64,000 nucleotides of DNA from Methylocystis heyeri (GTDB taxonomy: Bacteria; Pseudomonadota; Alphaproteobacteria; Rhizobiales; Beijerinckiaceae), in NCBI RefSeq assembly GCF_004802635.2, contig NZ_CP046052.1, positions 3,449,501 through 3,513,500 of the forward strand. The letters run 5' to 3'. A model generated the notes under the pieces. It searched no databases. It was not told where the DNA came from and saw only the letters and a list, made by a program, of their open reading frames with translations. Position numbers and translations under genes: made by a program. Below, in pieces: positions 44,223 through 52,847 of this stretch (positions are counted from its first letter, which is position 1; every line of letters begins with the position of its first letter).

Positions 44223-45479
44223 CTATCGCCCGGCATAGCCGGCCAGCGCCAGATCGGCGGCCTTGTATCCTGAGCGAATCGTGCCCTCGATCGTCGCCGG
44301 CAGGCCGGTCGCGGTCCAATCCCCGGCGAGCCAGAGATTGGGCCATTCGGTTTTCGCGCCCGGCCGGCGCGCCTGCTGGGCCGGCGTGGCGGCGAAGGTG
44401 GCGCGCTTCTCCTTGACGATCTGCCAGGGCGGCAGGTCTTCGGAAAGGCCGGTCGCGGCGGCGACTTCCCGCCAGATCCGCCGGGCGAGATCCTCGCGCG
44501 ACTCGTCCATCAGCCGGTCCGCGCCGCTGATCGTCACCGAGAGACGGTCTGGAAAGGCGAACAGCCATTCGCTGAGGCTTCCGATCATCCCGAGCAGAAG
44601 CGGCTGGCCCTGCGGCGGCGCGACCTTGAAATGCGCGTTCAGAATGGCGCGGAAATCATCCGGCGCGACGAGGCCGGGAACGAAACCCGAGGCGGCCCAG
44701 GGCGGGACCGCCAGCACGATCTGGTCCTGCGGAGAGATCTCGACCGTTTCCTCTGGAAAATGAAGCGCACCCGCACGACCATCGCAAAAATCCAGCGCCT
44801 TCAGCCGCGCGCCGAAGCGGACCTCCGCTCCGAGCTCCCGCAGCCTCGTCAAGGCGGGATCGATGAAGGCGGCCCCGAGACCGTCCCTTGCGACCATCGG
44901 GCGGCAGGCGTCGCCGCCGGCCGCCAGCGTCTCGGCAAGCACGGCTCCGGCGAGTTCGGCGCTCGATTCTCTGGGCTCGGTGTTGAGGGCGGAGAGCAGC
45001 ACCGGCCCCCACAGCCGCTCATAGAGCAGGCCGGAGCAATCCATCGTCTCGCCGATGGTCGCACCCTTTTTGGCGCGGAGCAGGCGGGCGGCTCCGAGAT
45101 AATCGAGCGGTCTCGTTCCGGGCACGCGCCGCGAGGGAACCAGGACCCACCACGGCAGGCGGGAGGCGTTGGGCGCGAGCCGCCATCGCGAGCCGTCGCG
45201 CGCATCCAGAAAATCGAAGACGCATTGTTCGGGCGCGACCAGCGCGTCGCCGGCCCCGATGCGGCGGCAATAGTCCCGCGCCGCCGCATTGCCGGACAGC
45301 AGCAAATGGTTGCCATTGTCGATGGCGAGACCCAGCGCCGAATCATAATAGGAGCGGCAACGGCCGCCCGCCATGCGCGCGCCTTCGTGCAAAATCACGC
45401 GCCGGCCGGCCTCCGCGAGCCTGATCGCGCAAGAAAGACCGGCAAGACCGGCTCCGACGACATGAACGACATCGCTCAT
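44223..45479 (-). CDS. hpnE: hydroxysqualene dehydroxylase / squalene-associated FAD-dependent desaturase HpnE
   Basis: 418 residues. The N-terminal FAD-binding motif VVHVVGAGLAGLSCAIRLAEAGRRVILHEG and the C-terminal NLWLAGDWTATGLPATIEGTIRSGYKAADLAL are the hallmarks of this amine-oxidase/phytoene-desaturase-like family. HpnE reduces hydroxysqualene to squalene, completing the HpnCDE route from farnesyl diphosphate. It follows hpnD by 12 bp on the same strand. No anomalies were seen. Confidence 0.95.
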   Translation of the reverse strand: MSDVVHVVGAGLAGLSCAIRLAEAGRRVILHEGARMAGGRCRSYYDSALGLAIDNGNHLLLSGNAAARDYCRRIGAGDALVAPEQCVFDFLDARDGSRWRLAPNASRLPWWVLVPSRRVPGTRPLDYLGAARLLRAKKGATIGETMDCSGLLYERLWGPVLLSALNTEPRESSAELAGAVLAETLAAGGDACRPMVARDGLGAAFIDPALTRLRELGAEVRFGARLKALDFCDGRAGALHFPEETVEISPQDQIVLAVPPWAASGFVPGLVAPDDFRAILNAHFKVAPPQGQPLLLGMIGSLSEWLFAFPDRLSVTISGADRLMDESREDLARRIWREVAAATGLSEDLPPWQIVKEKRATFAATPAQQARRPGAKTEWPNLWLAGDWTATGLPATIEGTIRSGYKAADLALAGYAGR

Positions 45480-45491
45480 GGAAAAAACCCG

Positions 45492-46361
45492 CTATGCAAG
45501 AATATAACGTAGAAACACCGCCAGGACCGCCAGCTTCGAGGCGCTGACCTTCTCGCGCGGCGCTGTAAAGCCCCGCGCGCAAAGCCGATCGAGAATGGAG
45601 CGATAGGCCGCCGCCATCAGCGCCGGCGCCTTCACCGCATGAGCGGGACTGGCGGCGATGATCCCGGCAGCCGCCTTGAAATGCTCCCGCGCCTTGGCCG
45701 CGACCTCGGCGCAGGCGGCGCCGAGTCCTGGATGCGCAAGCACGGCTTTCGGCGAGAAATCGGTCATCCCTGCAGCGGCCAGCGCTTCTTGCGGCAGATA
45801 GAGTCGCCCGCGCTCGGCGTCTTCGTCGAGGTCGCGCAGGATATTGGTGAGCTGCAGCGCCCGCCCCAGATGGTGGGCGAGCATGCGCGCCTTCTCCAGC
45901 AATTGGGGAGAAGAGGCCTCGGCGAGGCCGAAGGCGTGGATCGAAAGCCGCCCGACGGCGCTCGCCACCCGATCGCAATAGAGATCGAGCGTCGCCCAAT
46001 CGGGCGCGCAGATATCGCGGTCGACGTCCATCTGCATGCCGTCGATGACGGCTTCGAAATCCTCGCGCTTGAGCCCGTAGCGGCGGACGGGAGCCGCGAG
46101 CTGGATGCAGCTCTGGCGCACCCGGCCGGCGTAGAGTTCATCGAGGTCGGCGCGCCAGACATCGAGCTGACGCCGCCGGTCGGCGCGGTCGCCGTCTTCG
46201 TCGGCGATGTCGTCCACCGCCCGGCAGAAGGCGTAGATGGCGAACATCGCCTCGCGGCGCTCCGGCTCCAGCACGCGCATGGCGAGATAGAAGGAGCTTT
46301 TTTTGGCGGGCTCGGCCTTTTTTTGCGGGTCGAGCGCCGCGGCGTTGTCGATCGCGCTCAT
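45492..46361 (-). CDS. hpnD: presqualene diphosphate synthase HpnD
   Basis: 289 residues from the ATG at 46361, which overlaps the hpnC stop as ATGA. Trans-isoprenyl diphosphate synthase motifs: FYLAMRVLEPERREAMFAIYAFCRAVDDIADE (first Asp-rich region) and LGRALQLTNILRDLDEDAERGRLYLP (second Asp-rich region, DxxxD). It condenses two farnesyl diphosphates to presqualene diphosphate. The order hpnC-hpnD-hpnE with tight overlaps is the standard hopanoid operon. Confidence 0.95.
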   Translation of the reverse strand: MSAIDNAAALDPQKKAEPAKKSSFYLAMRVLEPERREAMFAIYAFCRAVDDIADEDGDRADRRRQLDVWRADLDELYAGRVRQSCIQLAAPVRRYGLKREDFEAVIDGMQMDVDRDICAPDWATLDLYCDRVASAVGRLSIHAFGLAEASSPQLLEKARMLAHHLGRALQLTNILRDLDEDAERGRLYLPQEALAAAGMTDFSPKAVLAHPGLGAACAEVAAKAREHFKAAAGIIAASPAHAVKAPALMAAAYRSILDRLCARGFTAPREKVSASKLAVLAVFLRYILA

Positions 46362-47236
46362 CGGCTGCGTCCCCGCTCGAGAATGCGGCGCATGAGCACG
46401 GCTGCGGCGCCGGCGGTCCCGATAAGGGCGAACTGCGCCTTGCCGGCGTGGACCTTGTCGCACAGCGGGTCGGCGACGCTCAGCTTTTCGACGAGGGTCT
46501 CGGCGAGGCTCTGGATCGCGCCCACCTCCATCGCCAGCCGCAGGTCGCGGATCCGTCCGGAAAACTCGCGCGACTGCGCGAGGAGCAGGCGGGTTTTGCC
46601 GGCGAGTTCCGCAATCGCGGCGCGGAGCTCAGGCGGCGAGCGCTCCCCGGCGAGCATTTCGACGCCGGCGCCGTGTCTCGCAAGGCAGTCCTGCGGAAGA
46701 TAGACCCGGTTCAACTCCCGGTAGTCCTTGCCGCAGTCCTGCAGGTGGTTGATGATCTGCAGCGCTGCGCAAAGCGCGTCGTTGGGGCCCCATGATCTGG
46801 CGGCGTCCTCGCCATGAACGTCGAGGACATAGCGTCCCACCGGCATGGCCGAATAACGGCAGTAGTCGATGAGATCGTCCCAGTCGTCGTAGCGAAGCTT
46901 GGTCACGTCGCGGCGGAAGGCGGTCAGGAGATCGAGCGCATGCTGGGCCGCGACGCCCCGGTCCGCGAGGGTTTCCCGCAGCGCACGGGCGACCGGCTCG
47001 TCCGGCCCCTCGCCCAGCAGCGCCGCCTCCAGGCGGTCGAGCAAAACGAGCTTTTCGAGCGGCGATAGCGTCGCGTGGTCGGAAATGTCGTCGGCCGCGC
47101 GCACGAAATTATAGAAGGCGAGGACCGGGGCTCGTCTCTCGGGAGAGATCAGAAAAGACGCGACCGGGAAATTCTCGTCCCGATGCGACTTGCCCGAGGC
47201 CGTCTCTGCGATTGCGATCATGCCGGCGCTGCCCAT
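46358..47236 (-). CDS. hpnC: hydroxysqualene synthase HpnC
   Basis: 292 residues from the ATG at 47236; an ATG at 47221 is nearly as good. The phytoene/squalene-synthase fold shows HRDENFPVASFLISPERRAPVLAFYNFVRAADDISD and the second motif LQIINHLQDCGKDYRELNRVYLPQD. HpnC turns presqualene diphosphate into hydroxysqualene. It lies 82 bp downstream of hpnB and is coupled to hpnD. The second Asp motif reads DCGKDY, normal for HpnC and distinct from HpnD. Confidence 0.95.
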   Translation of the reverse strand: MGSAGMIAIAETASGKSHRDENFPVASFLISPERRAPVLAFYNFVRAADDISDHATLSPLEKLVLLDRLEAALLGEGPDEPVARALRETLADRGVAAQHALDLLTAFRRDVTKLRYDDWDDLIDYCRYSAMPVGRYVLDVHGEDAARSWGPNDALCAALQIINHLQDCGKDYRELNRVYLPQDCLARHGAGVEMLAGERSPPELRAAIAELAGKTRLLLAQSREFSGRIRDLRLAMEVGAIQSLAETLVEKLSVADPLCDKVHAGKAQFALIGTAGAAAVLMRRILERGRSR

Positions 47237-47318
47237 GGTGCTTTATAAATTCCCGCGTAGATCCCGCTCGGGGCCAATTTTCGGCGAAGTAGTCGCTCTA
47301 TGCTCAAGCAAAACCGCG

Positions 47319-48479
47319 TTAATGAGCCTGATAACGTCCCTTCCAGGCCCCGCCCCGCCCGCGCCCGTGCTGAAGCGCCGACTCTAGCGTGAACCACGTA
47401 TAACAGGCGGCCACCAGGGGCAAGGCCAGGGCGCGCCAGCGCGAAAGCCCGTAGAAGCCCAAGCTCGGCATAAAGGCCTGAACCATCAGCGCATAGGCGA
47501 CCAGCGCGGCCTCCCGGGCGGGAGTTTCGCCGAAAACGGCGAGCAGCGGCGGCGCCAGATAAACGATCGCCATGCCTATGAGCGCGCCGAATAGCCGCAG
47601 CGGCGAAAAGCCGAGCTGGGCGTAGGCCGAGCGCGTGACCATTTTTTCGATGTCGGCGAAATCGGGATAGGGCCGCAGGCTGTGGACGGACTGCGTCAGC
47701 CCGAGCCATATCGGCCCCTGTCTTTTCATCAGGGCGCCGAGCGCGCAATCGTCGATGAGGGCGCTTCGGATCGCGGCGAGGCCTCCCGCCCGAGCGAGCG
47801 GCTCCGGCCGCGCCAGCATCACGCCGCCGGCGGCGGCGGCGACCGCGGATTCGGGATCGTTCACCCGGGAGAAGGGATAGAGCATCTGGAAGAAAAACAC
47901 GAAAGCCGGCACGAACCAAAGCTCGGCCGCGCTTTCGCAACGCAGCTTCACCATCAAAGAGGTGAGCACGGTCCCGCGCGCGAAGGCGCCCGCGACCAGA
48001 CGCTCCAGAGCGACGGGCTCGAAGGCGATGTCTGCGTCGCAGAAGAGCACGAAAGCCGGCTGGGCCTCAAGGGCGCGCACATGGTCGAACCCACGCTGCA
48101 TGGCGGCGAGCTTGCCGGTCCAGCCCGGAGCGGGCCCGTCTGAACCCAGCACCGTCAGCCGCTCCGAAGCGCCCATCTCCTCGGCGCAGGAGCGCGCGAC
48201 CTCCCCCGTTCCGTCCGAACTCTGATCATCCACCAGGACGATATGCAGGCTTCCCGAGAATTTCTGGCCGAGCAGAGAGGAAACGCATTGCGCGACGACG
48301 TCCGCCTCGTTGCGGGCGGGCACGATTGCGACGACGCTCGCGTCTTTTGGAGCCGCAGCGCCTTCCGGGGCGAGGAAGCGGTCCTGTTCGGCGAGCCGCC
48401 AGAAACCGCCGTTGAAGGCGATGAGATAAAGCCAGGCTGCGAGCGCCATCAAGGCGACTGCGAGCGCGATCGTTTCCAT
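47319..48479 (-). CDS. hpnB: hopene-associated glycosyltransferase HpnB
   Basis: 386 residues from the ATG at 48479. An N-terminal helix (ALAVALMALAAWLYLIAFNG) anchors a GT2 domain. The fold is shown by VVAIVPARNEADVVAQCVSSLLGQ, IVLVDDQSSDGTGEVARS, the DxD-type FVLFCDADIAF and ALIDDCALGALM. Two or three helices close the C-terminus (LRLFGALIGMAIVYLAPPLLAVF). The family is found in hopanoid clusters; its sugar acceptor has not been settled. First gene of the hpn operon here. Confidence 0.9.
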   Translation of the reverse strand: METIALAVALMALAAWLYLIAFNGGFWRLAEQDRFLAPEGAAAPKDASVVAIVPARNEADVVAQCVSSLLGQKFSGSLHIVLVDDQSSDGTGEVARSCAEEMGASERLTVLGSDGPAPGWTGKLAAMQRGFDHVRALEAQPAFVLFCDADIAFEPVALERLVAGAFARGTVLTSLMVKLRCESAAELWFVPAFVFFFQMLYPFSRVNDPESAVAAAAGGVMLARPEPLARAGGLAAIRSALIDDCALGALMKRQGPIWLGLTQSVHSLRPYPDFADIEKMVTRSAYAQLGFSPLRLFGALIGMAIVYLAPPLLAVFGETPAREAALVAYALMVQAFMPSLGFYGLSRWRALALPLVAACYTWFTLESALQHGRGRGGAWKGRYQAH

Positions 48480-48787
48480 TGGGAGCTGTGCTCGGGATGT
48501 TGGCGCTGCGAAAAGCGCGCCCATCCGGGCGCGTTCGAGCCTGCTCATAGCATTTCCGGCGCTTTGGTGGCCAGGGTTGCGCCCGGGACGCGCGGAGGGC
48601 CGGAATTGTCGGGGTTTTTTGCGAGTCCGGATCCAAGGGAAAAACCGGCGCGGCGAAACCCGGGATCAAACTTCGCGGAAACGTGCAATTTTCTTAAAAA
48701 TGTCTTAGCAGCGTGAGCGGCCGCTCGAAGCCAAGCAAAACGACGGCGCCGGGCCGCGCTCGCCGCGCCGCAAGAGAGGGAGCTTTT

Positions 48788-49066
48788 ATGAATAAGATCA
48801 ATCTGATTAAAATCGCCGCCCTGGCCGGAGCCATGTACGCCTCACCCGCCATGGCGGAGCAGGTGTGGGCCCCGCCGGCCGAGATCGCAGGCAAGGTTCC
48901 GCAAGCTCAGGCTCAGGCCGAGACTGCGCCGGCCCCGGCGGCGCAGAAACCGGCGACCGCGGAGGACGCCAAGACCAAGCGCAAGGATTGCCGCGCCCAG
49001 GCCGACGCCAAGGGGCTCCACGGCAAGGCCCGCAAGGCCTTCCGGGCCGAATGCGAAAAGGCCTGA
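48788..49066 (+). CDS. exported PsiF-repeat protein
   Basis: 92 residues; GAGGGAGCTTTT precedes the ATG. A signal peptide (IKIAALAGAMYASPAMA) is followed by a Gln-, Ala- and Pro-rich linker. One PsiF-type repeat closes the protein: KDCRAQADAKGLHGKARKAFRAECEKA, with the paired Cys typical of the family. E. coli PsiF is phosphate-starvation inducible, but no Pho box is visible upstream here. Function unknown; probably a small periplasmic protein. Confidence 0.75.
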   Translation: MNKINLIKIAALAGAMYASPAMAEQVWAPPAEIAGKVPQAQAQAETAPAPAAQKPATAEDAKTKRKDCRAQADAKGLHGKARKAFRAECEKA

Positions 49067-49074
49067 GAACAAAT

Positions 49075-49099
49075 GGCGTCCCCAATTCAAGGGGACGCC
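49075..49099 (+). terminator. stem-loop after the PsiF-repeat gene
   Basis: Perfect 9-bp arms GGCGTCCCC and GGGGACGCC enclose a 7-nt loop, starting 8 bp after the stop codon. No T-run follows, so efficiency is uncertain. Confidence 0.55.
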
Positions 49100-49240
49100 G
49101 GGAAAATGTTTCACGCAGCGCCGAGCTCTTGCCAAGGCCAAGTCCTGGCGCCACAATTCCTTATAAGTCGTTTCCACAGGTGAAAGACGTTCGGGAGCCC
49201 GCCGTCGCGCCGCCGCCCGGACGCCCGTTTAAGGGTTTTC

Positions 49241-51211
49241 ATGAGTTCGCCCCGGCCCGACGGCCGCATTTCGGAAAATCAGGCGAAAAGTCCGCCCCGT
49301 CATGGCGACCGCCGCCGGGCGGAAGGCGCGGACGCCTCCGTTTTCCCGCCAAATGCGCGCCTTCGCGACGGCTTCGCTTCCGAAAAACCCACGCCCCGGC
49401 CGCTGCCGCAGGAGATCGCCTTTCTCGCGGCCTTCGGCGCGCCTGGCGAAGTTCTCCTTTACGCTAGCGCTTTGGCGCGGCGCCAAGGCGTTTCGGCCGA
49501 CGCCGCCCTGCTGGCCGAAGGCCTGATGGCGGAAGAAAGTTTCTACCGGCTGCTCGCCGCGCATCTCGGCGTGCGATTTCTGGAGCAGGGATTTAGGATC
49601 GCGAGTTCCGCCGACGCCGCTCACGCCGAGGAACTCGGTTATGCGCCGCTCGCCCCAAATCCGCTGGAGCTCAGATGGCTTTTTGCGCCGAAGGGCGCCG
49701 CAATTGGCACGCTGATCGGCGCCGCGCGAGGCAAGAACGCCCGGCCTCTTTTCGCGGTGACGACGCGCAGTCGCTTTCTGAAGGCGCTGGAGCAGGAACC
49801 ATTGCGGCGAGCCGCGGCCGCCGCCCCGTTTTGTGCAGAACGCGCGGATCCGGAACTCTGCGCCCGGGGCGCGATCGGGCGCAGCGGCGCAGCGCTGGCC
49901 GCGTTTAGCGCGGCCCTGCCCCTCGCCTGTCTTTTTCTTCCCTTTGGTCCGGCGGCGCTGGGAGCCGCCCTCCTGCTCGCCGCATTATTCCTTGTGAGCG
50001 TCTTCACGCGGCTGCTGGCCGGCGCAGCGAGCTTCGAGCGCGACGAGCGTAATTTCGAGATCGCCGACGCGGAACTGCCGGTCTATTCCATCATCGCGCC
50101 GCTCTACAGGGAAGCCGCAGTCGTCCGCCAGCTTTCTTCGGCTATCGACGGTCTGGATTATCCCCGCGCCAAGCTCGACGTCGTTTTCATGGTCGAGGAA
50201 GACGATTTGGAAACGCAGGCGGCGCTGCGCCTCCATGGGCCCGCCGCGCCGCATCGGGTGATCGTGGCGCCCGCAGGCGCGCCGAAAACCAAACCCCGCG
50301 CCATGAATATCGCCGCGCCTTTTCTCCGCGGCGCCCTGGTCACCGTCTATGACGCCGAGGACATGCCCGAGCCGCGGCAGCTGCGCCGGGCCGCGGCGCT
50401 GTTCCGGCGGCTGCCGGGCGAGACCGCCTGCCTGCAGGCGAGCCTCTGCATCCATAATGGCGGACAAAATGCGCTGACCGCCCATTTCGCCCTGGAATAT
50501 GCAGCCCTGTTCGACGTCTTCAACAAAGGCTCCAGCGTCATGGGAACGCCCATGTTTCTCGGAGGGACCTCGAACCATTTCCGCATCGAGGCCTTGGCGC
50601 AGCTCGGCTTCTGGGACGCCTACAATGTGACCGAGGACGCCGATCTCGGCCTGCGTCTCGCCCGCGCGGGATATCTCATTCGCACGTTCGACTCCGAGAC
50701 CTATGAGGAAGCGCCGGCGCGGCTGAAGGCGCTTTTGAACCAGCGCAGCCGATGGCTCAAAGGCTGGATGCAAACGGCCTTGACCCATTGCCGCAATCCG
50801 AGACGCTTCATCCGCGACCTCGGGCCGGCGCGGGCGCTGGCCACGATCGGCCTGTTCGCCGGCGGGCTGGCCGGCCCGCTGCTGGGCCTCCCACTGACAT
50901 TGGCTCTTTTTATCAACTGCGTATTCGGGAATCTGCTGGCGCCGGTGACGGGCGCCGAAATCGCGCTCTCGACGCTGTGGTGCTCCCTTGCGTTGTTCGG
51001 CGCGGCGGCGATCCTTTTCCCGCTCGTCCTCGGCATGGCGCGGCGCAGGCTGTGGCGACTGTGGCCGGCGCTGCTCATCACGCCGTTCTGGCTCCTGATG
51101 CTGACCGCTGCGGCCTGGCGCGCGCTATGGGAGCTGTGGAGAGAGCCGTACTATTGGCGAAAGACCGAGCATGGCCTGGCGGCGAAGGGGGAAGGTCGTC
51201 AATCGGCCTGA
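49241..51211 (+). CDS. GspE-N/MshEN-type domain fused to a BcsA-like GT2 glycosyltransferase
   Basis: 656 residues. Residues about 60-170 resemble the N-terminal domain of GspE/MshE ATPases (ARRQGVSADAALLAEGLMAEESFYRLLAAHLGVRFLE), a fold known to bind c-di-GMP in some proteins. Two membrane helices follow (LAAFSAALPLACLFLPFG, ALLLAALFLVSVFTRLL). The GT2 domain then shows VYSIIAPLYREAAVVRQL, VVFMVEEDD, VTVYDAEDMPEP (DxD), VTEDADLGLRLARAGY and the processive-enzyme signature LNQRSRWLKGW. Several C-terminal helices complete a synthase-like layout. The polymer made is unknown. Its last 13 bp overlap the sensor kinase gene. Confidence 0.85.
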   Translation: MSSPRPDGRISENQAKSPPRHGDRRRAEGADASVFPPNARLRDGFASEKPTPRPLPQEIAFLAAFGAPGEVLLYASALARRQGVSADAALLAEGLMAEESFYRLLAAHLGVRFLEQGFRIASSADAAHAEELGYAPLAPNPLELRWLFAPKGAAIGTLIGAARGKNARPLFAVTTRSRFLKALEQEPLRRAAAAAPFCAERADPELCARGAIGRSGAALAAFSAALPLACLFLPFGPAALGAALLLAALFLVSVFTRLLAGAASFERDERNFEIADAELPVYSIIAPLYREAAVVRQLSSAIDGLDYPRAKLDVVFMVEEDDLETQAALRLHGPAAPHRVIVAPAGAPKTKPRAMNIAAPFLRGALVTVYDAEDMPEPRQLRRAAALFRRLPGETACLQASLCIHNGGQNALTAHFALEYAALFDVFNKGSSVMGTPMFLGGTSNHFRIEALAQLGFWDAYNVTEDADLGLRLARAGYLIRTFDSETYEEAPARLKALLNQRSRWLKGWMQTALTHCRNPRRFIRDLGPARALATIGLFAGGLAGPLLGLPLTLALFINCVFGNLLAPVTGAEIALSTLWCSLALFGAAAILFPLVLGMARRRLWRLWPALLITPFWLLMLTAAAWRALWELWREPYYWRKTEHGLAAKGEGRQSA

Positions 51212-52650
51212 AACGGAACGCCCCCCGGCCCCGCCTCCCCAATCGGCGCCTCGAAAACCACCCGGGTTCCTTCGCCCGGAGCGCTGATGATTTCCAGCCT
51301 GCCGCCGAGCGATTGCGCCCGCTCCTTCATTCCGGCGAGCCCGAAATGCCCGCCCGGCAACCGGGAACTGTCGAACCCCGCGCCGTCGTCGGCGACGACG
51401 AGGCGAAGGCCTCCCGCCTGCTGCGATAATTCCACCTCCACCCCGCCCGCATTGGCGTGCAGCTCGACGTTGCGCAGCGCCTCGCGCAGGATGCGGTTCA
51501 GCGTCTCCGCGGTCTCGACCGGCAGAGAGAAAAAATCGATCTCGGATCGGAAGCTCGATTCCAACGGCCGGATATTTTGCATCCTTGCGGAAAAACCCTC
51601 CACGATCGCGGCGGGATCGCCATCCTCGCGTCTCGCCCGCAATTGCGTGATCGCCTCCCGGGCCTCGTCCAGGCCGGCCCGCGCCTGCGCCTGCAGATCG
51701 GCCAGCGCCCCGCGGGCGGAAGGGTCCGCCGTGGTTTTGGCGATGAGCCCCATTTCGAGGATCAGCGAGACGATCGAACGCACCAGAGTGTCGTGAAGAT
51801 CCTGGGCGATGCGCAGGCGCTGCGAGGCGAGCGCCGCCGCACGGGCTTCCTCCCGCGCCTTTTCCTGCTCGGCGGCGAGGCGGCGCACATGGGTGACGTC
51901 GCGGCCCACCGCCTGGAATTCGCCGCCTCCCTCCGGCCCCGAGTAGCGCACGTCCCACCACAGCCACACCGCCTCCCCCAGCGCATTGCGCGCAGCCATT
52001 TCGAAGGAGGCCGGCCGTTCGGCGTAGCCGTCTAGGCGCCAGACATTCCGGGGATCGGCGGACGGAAACAGAACGTCGATCGGCCGGCCCAGCAGCGCGT
52101 CCTGAGCGAGCCCCAGAAACCGGGCGGCGAAACGGTTGGCGAAGGCGACCCGCCCATCGGCGTGAAAACGCACCACCAGATCGCCCGCGCATTCCACAAT
52201 GTCGCGATAGAGCGTGTTCGCGATGTGGAGACGCGCGGCGACGGCCTCCGCCTGCTGCTGCAATAGCTGTTTTTCCCGGCGTCCCGAGGCGAGCAGCCTC
52301 TCGATCTGATCGCCGCCATGGTCGAGCGTGGTGACGATCACAAAAGATCGGCGCTCGGCGCTCCAGCTGATCGAGATCGTCACCCGCACGGCGCTGAGCT
52401 CCGGCCCCCGCATCGAGGGCAGAACGATGTCGTCGCCCTCGCCGCGCCTCAATGCCAGCAGCGCGCCTTCCATATGGAGCAGAAACGGGGAGGAGCAGAG
52501 CGATTCGCCTTCCGCCGGCAGCCACAGCGACAGAGGCCCATGACGCCGGGAGACGACAAGATCGGCGTCGGCCGTCCCGACCCCGAAATGCGCCCCCTCC
52601 AAGGCGAGCGCAAGGGTCCCCTCAGGTAAAGCCGACCCCTCGTATGTCAT
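51199..52650 (-). CDS. PAS sensor histidine kinase of the NarL-partner (HisKA_3) type
   Basis: 483 residues. There is no membrane helix, so it is cytoplasmic. The N-terminal 130 residues form an unrecognised sensor-like domain. A PAS domain follows (YRDIVECAGDLVVRFHADGRVAFANRFAARFLG), then the HisKA_3 dimerisation helix with phospho-acceptor His (RLRIAQDLHDTLVRSIVSLILEMG). The ATPase domain has the N box ILREALRNVELHANA and G boxes VADDGAGFD and GHFGLAGMKERAQSLGG. Such kinases normally pair with LuxR-type regulators, and none is adjacent, so the partner is elsewhere. The signal is unknown. Convergent overlap of 13 bp with the GT2 gene. Confidence 0.88.
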   Translation of the reverse strand: MTYEGSALPEGTLALALEGAHFGVGTADADLVVSRRHGPLSLWLPAEGESLCSSPFLLHMEGALLALRRGEGDDIVLPSMRGPELSAVRVTISISWSAERRSFVIVTTLDHGGDQIERLLASGRREKQLLQQQAEAVAARLHIANTLYRDIVECAGDLVVRFHADGRVAFANRFAARFLGLAQDALLGRPIDVLFPSADPRNVWRLDGYAERPASFEMAARNALGEAVWLWWDVRYSGPEGGGEFQAVGRDVTHVRRLAAEQEKAREEARAAALASQRLRIAQDLHDTLVRSIVSLILEMGLIAKTTADPSARGALADLQAQARAGLDEAREAITQLRARREDGDPAAIVEGFSARMQNIRPLESSFRSEIDFFSLPVETAETLNRILREALRNVELHANAGGVEVELSQQAGGLRLVVADDGAGFDSSRLPGGHFGLAGMKERAQSLGGRLEIISAPGEGTRVVFEAPIGEAGPGGVPFQAD

Positions 52651-52847
52651 TGCTTTTCCAAAGACCGCGCCGTCCGAAGGCGAATTCGCGGTCGATTGCG
52701 GAGAGTTGGAGCGAAGCTTCCAGCGAAAAGCCGCTTCCCGGTCGTTCGCCGCGCGCTCCAGGCTCGATCGGCCCGGTCAGAGCAATAATTCAAAAACGGC
52801 CCCGGGCCCAAGCCGATTGCGCGACCGTCTTCCCCGCATGGATAGAT

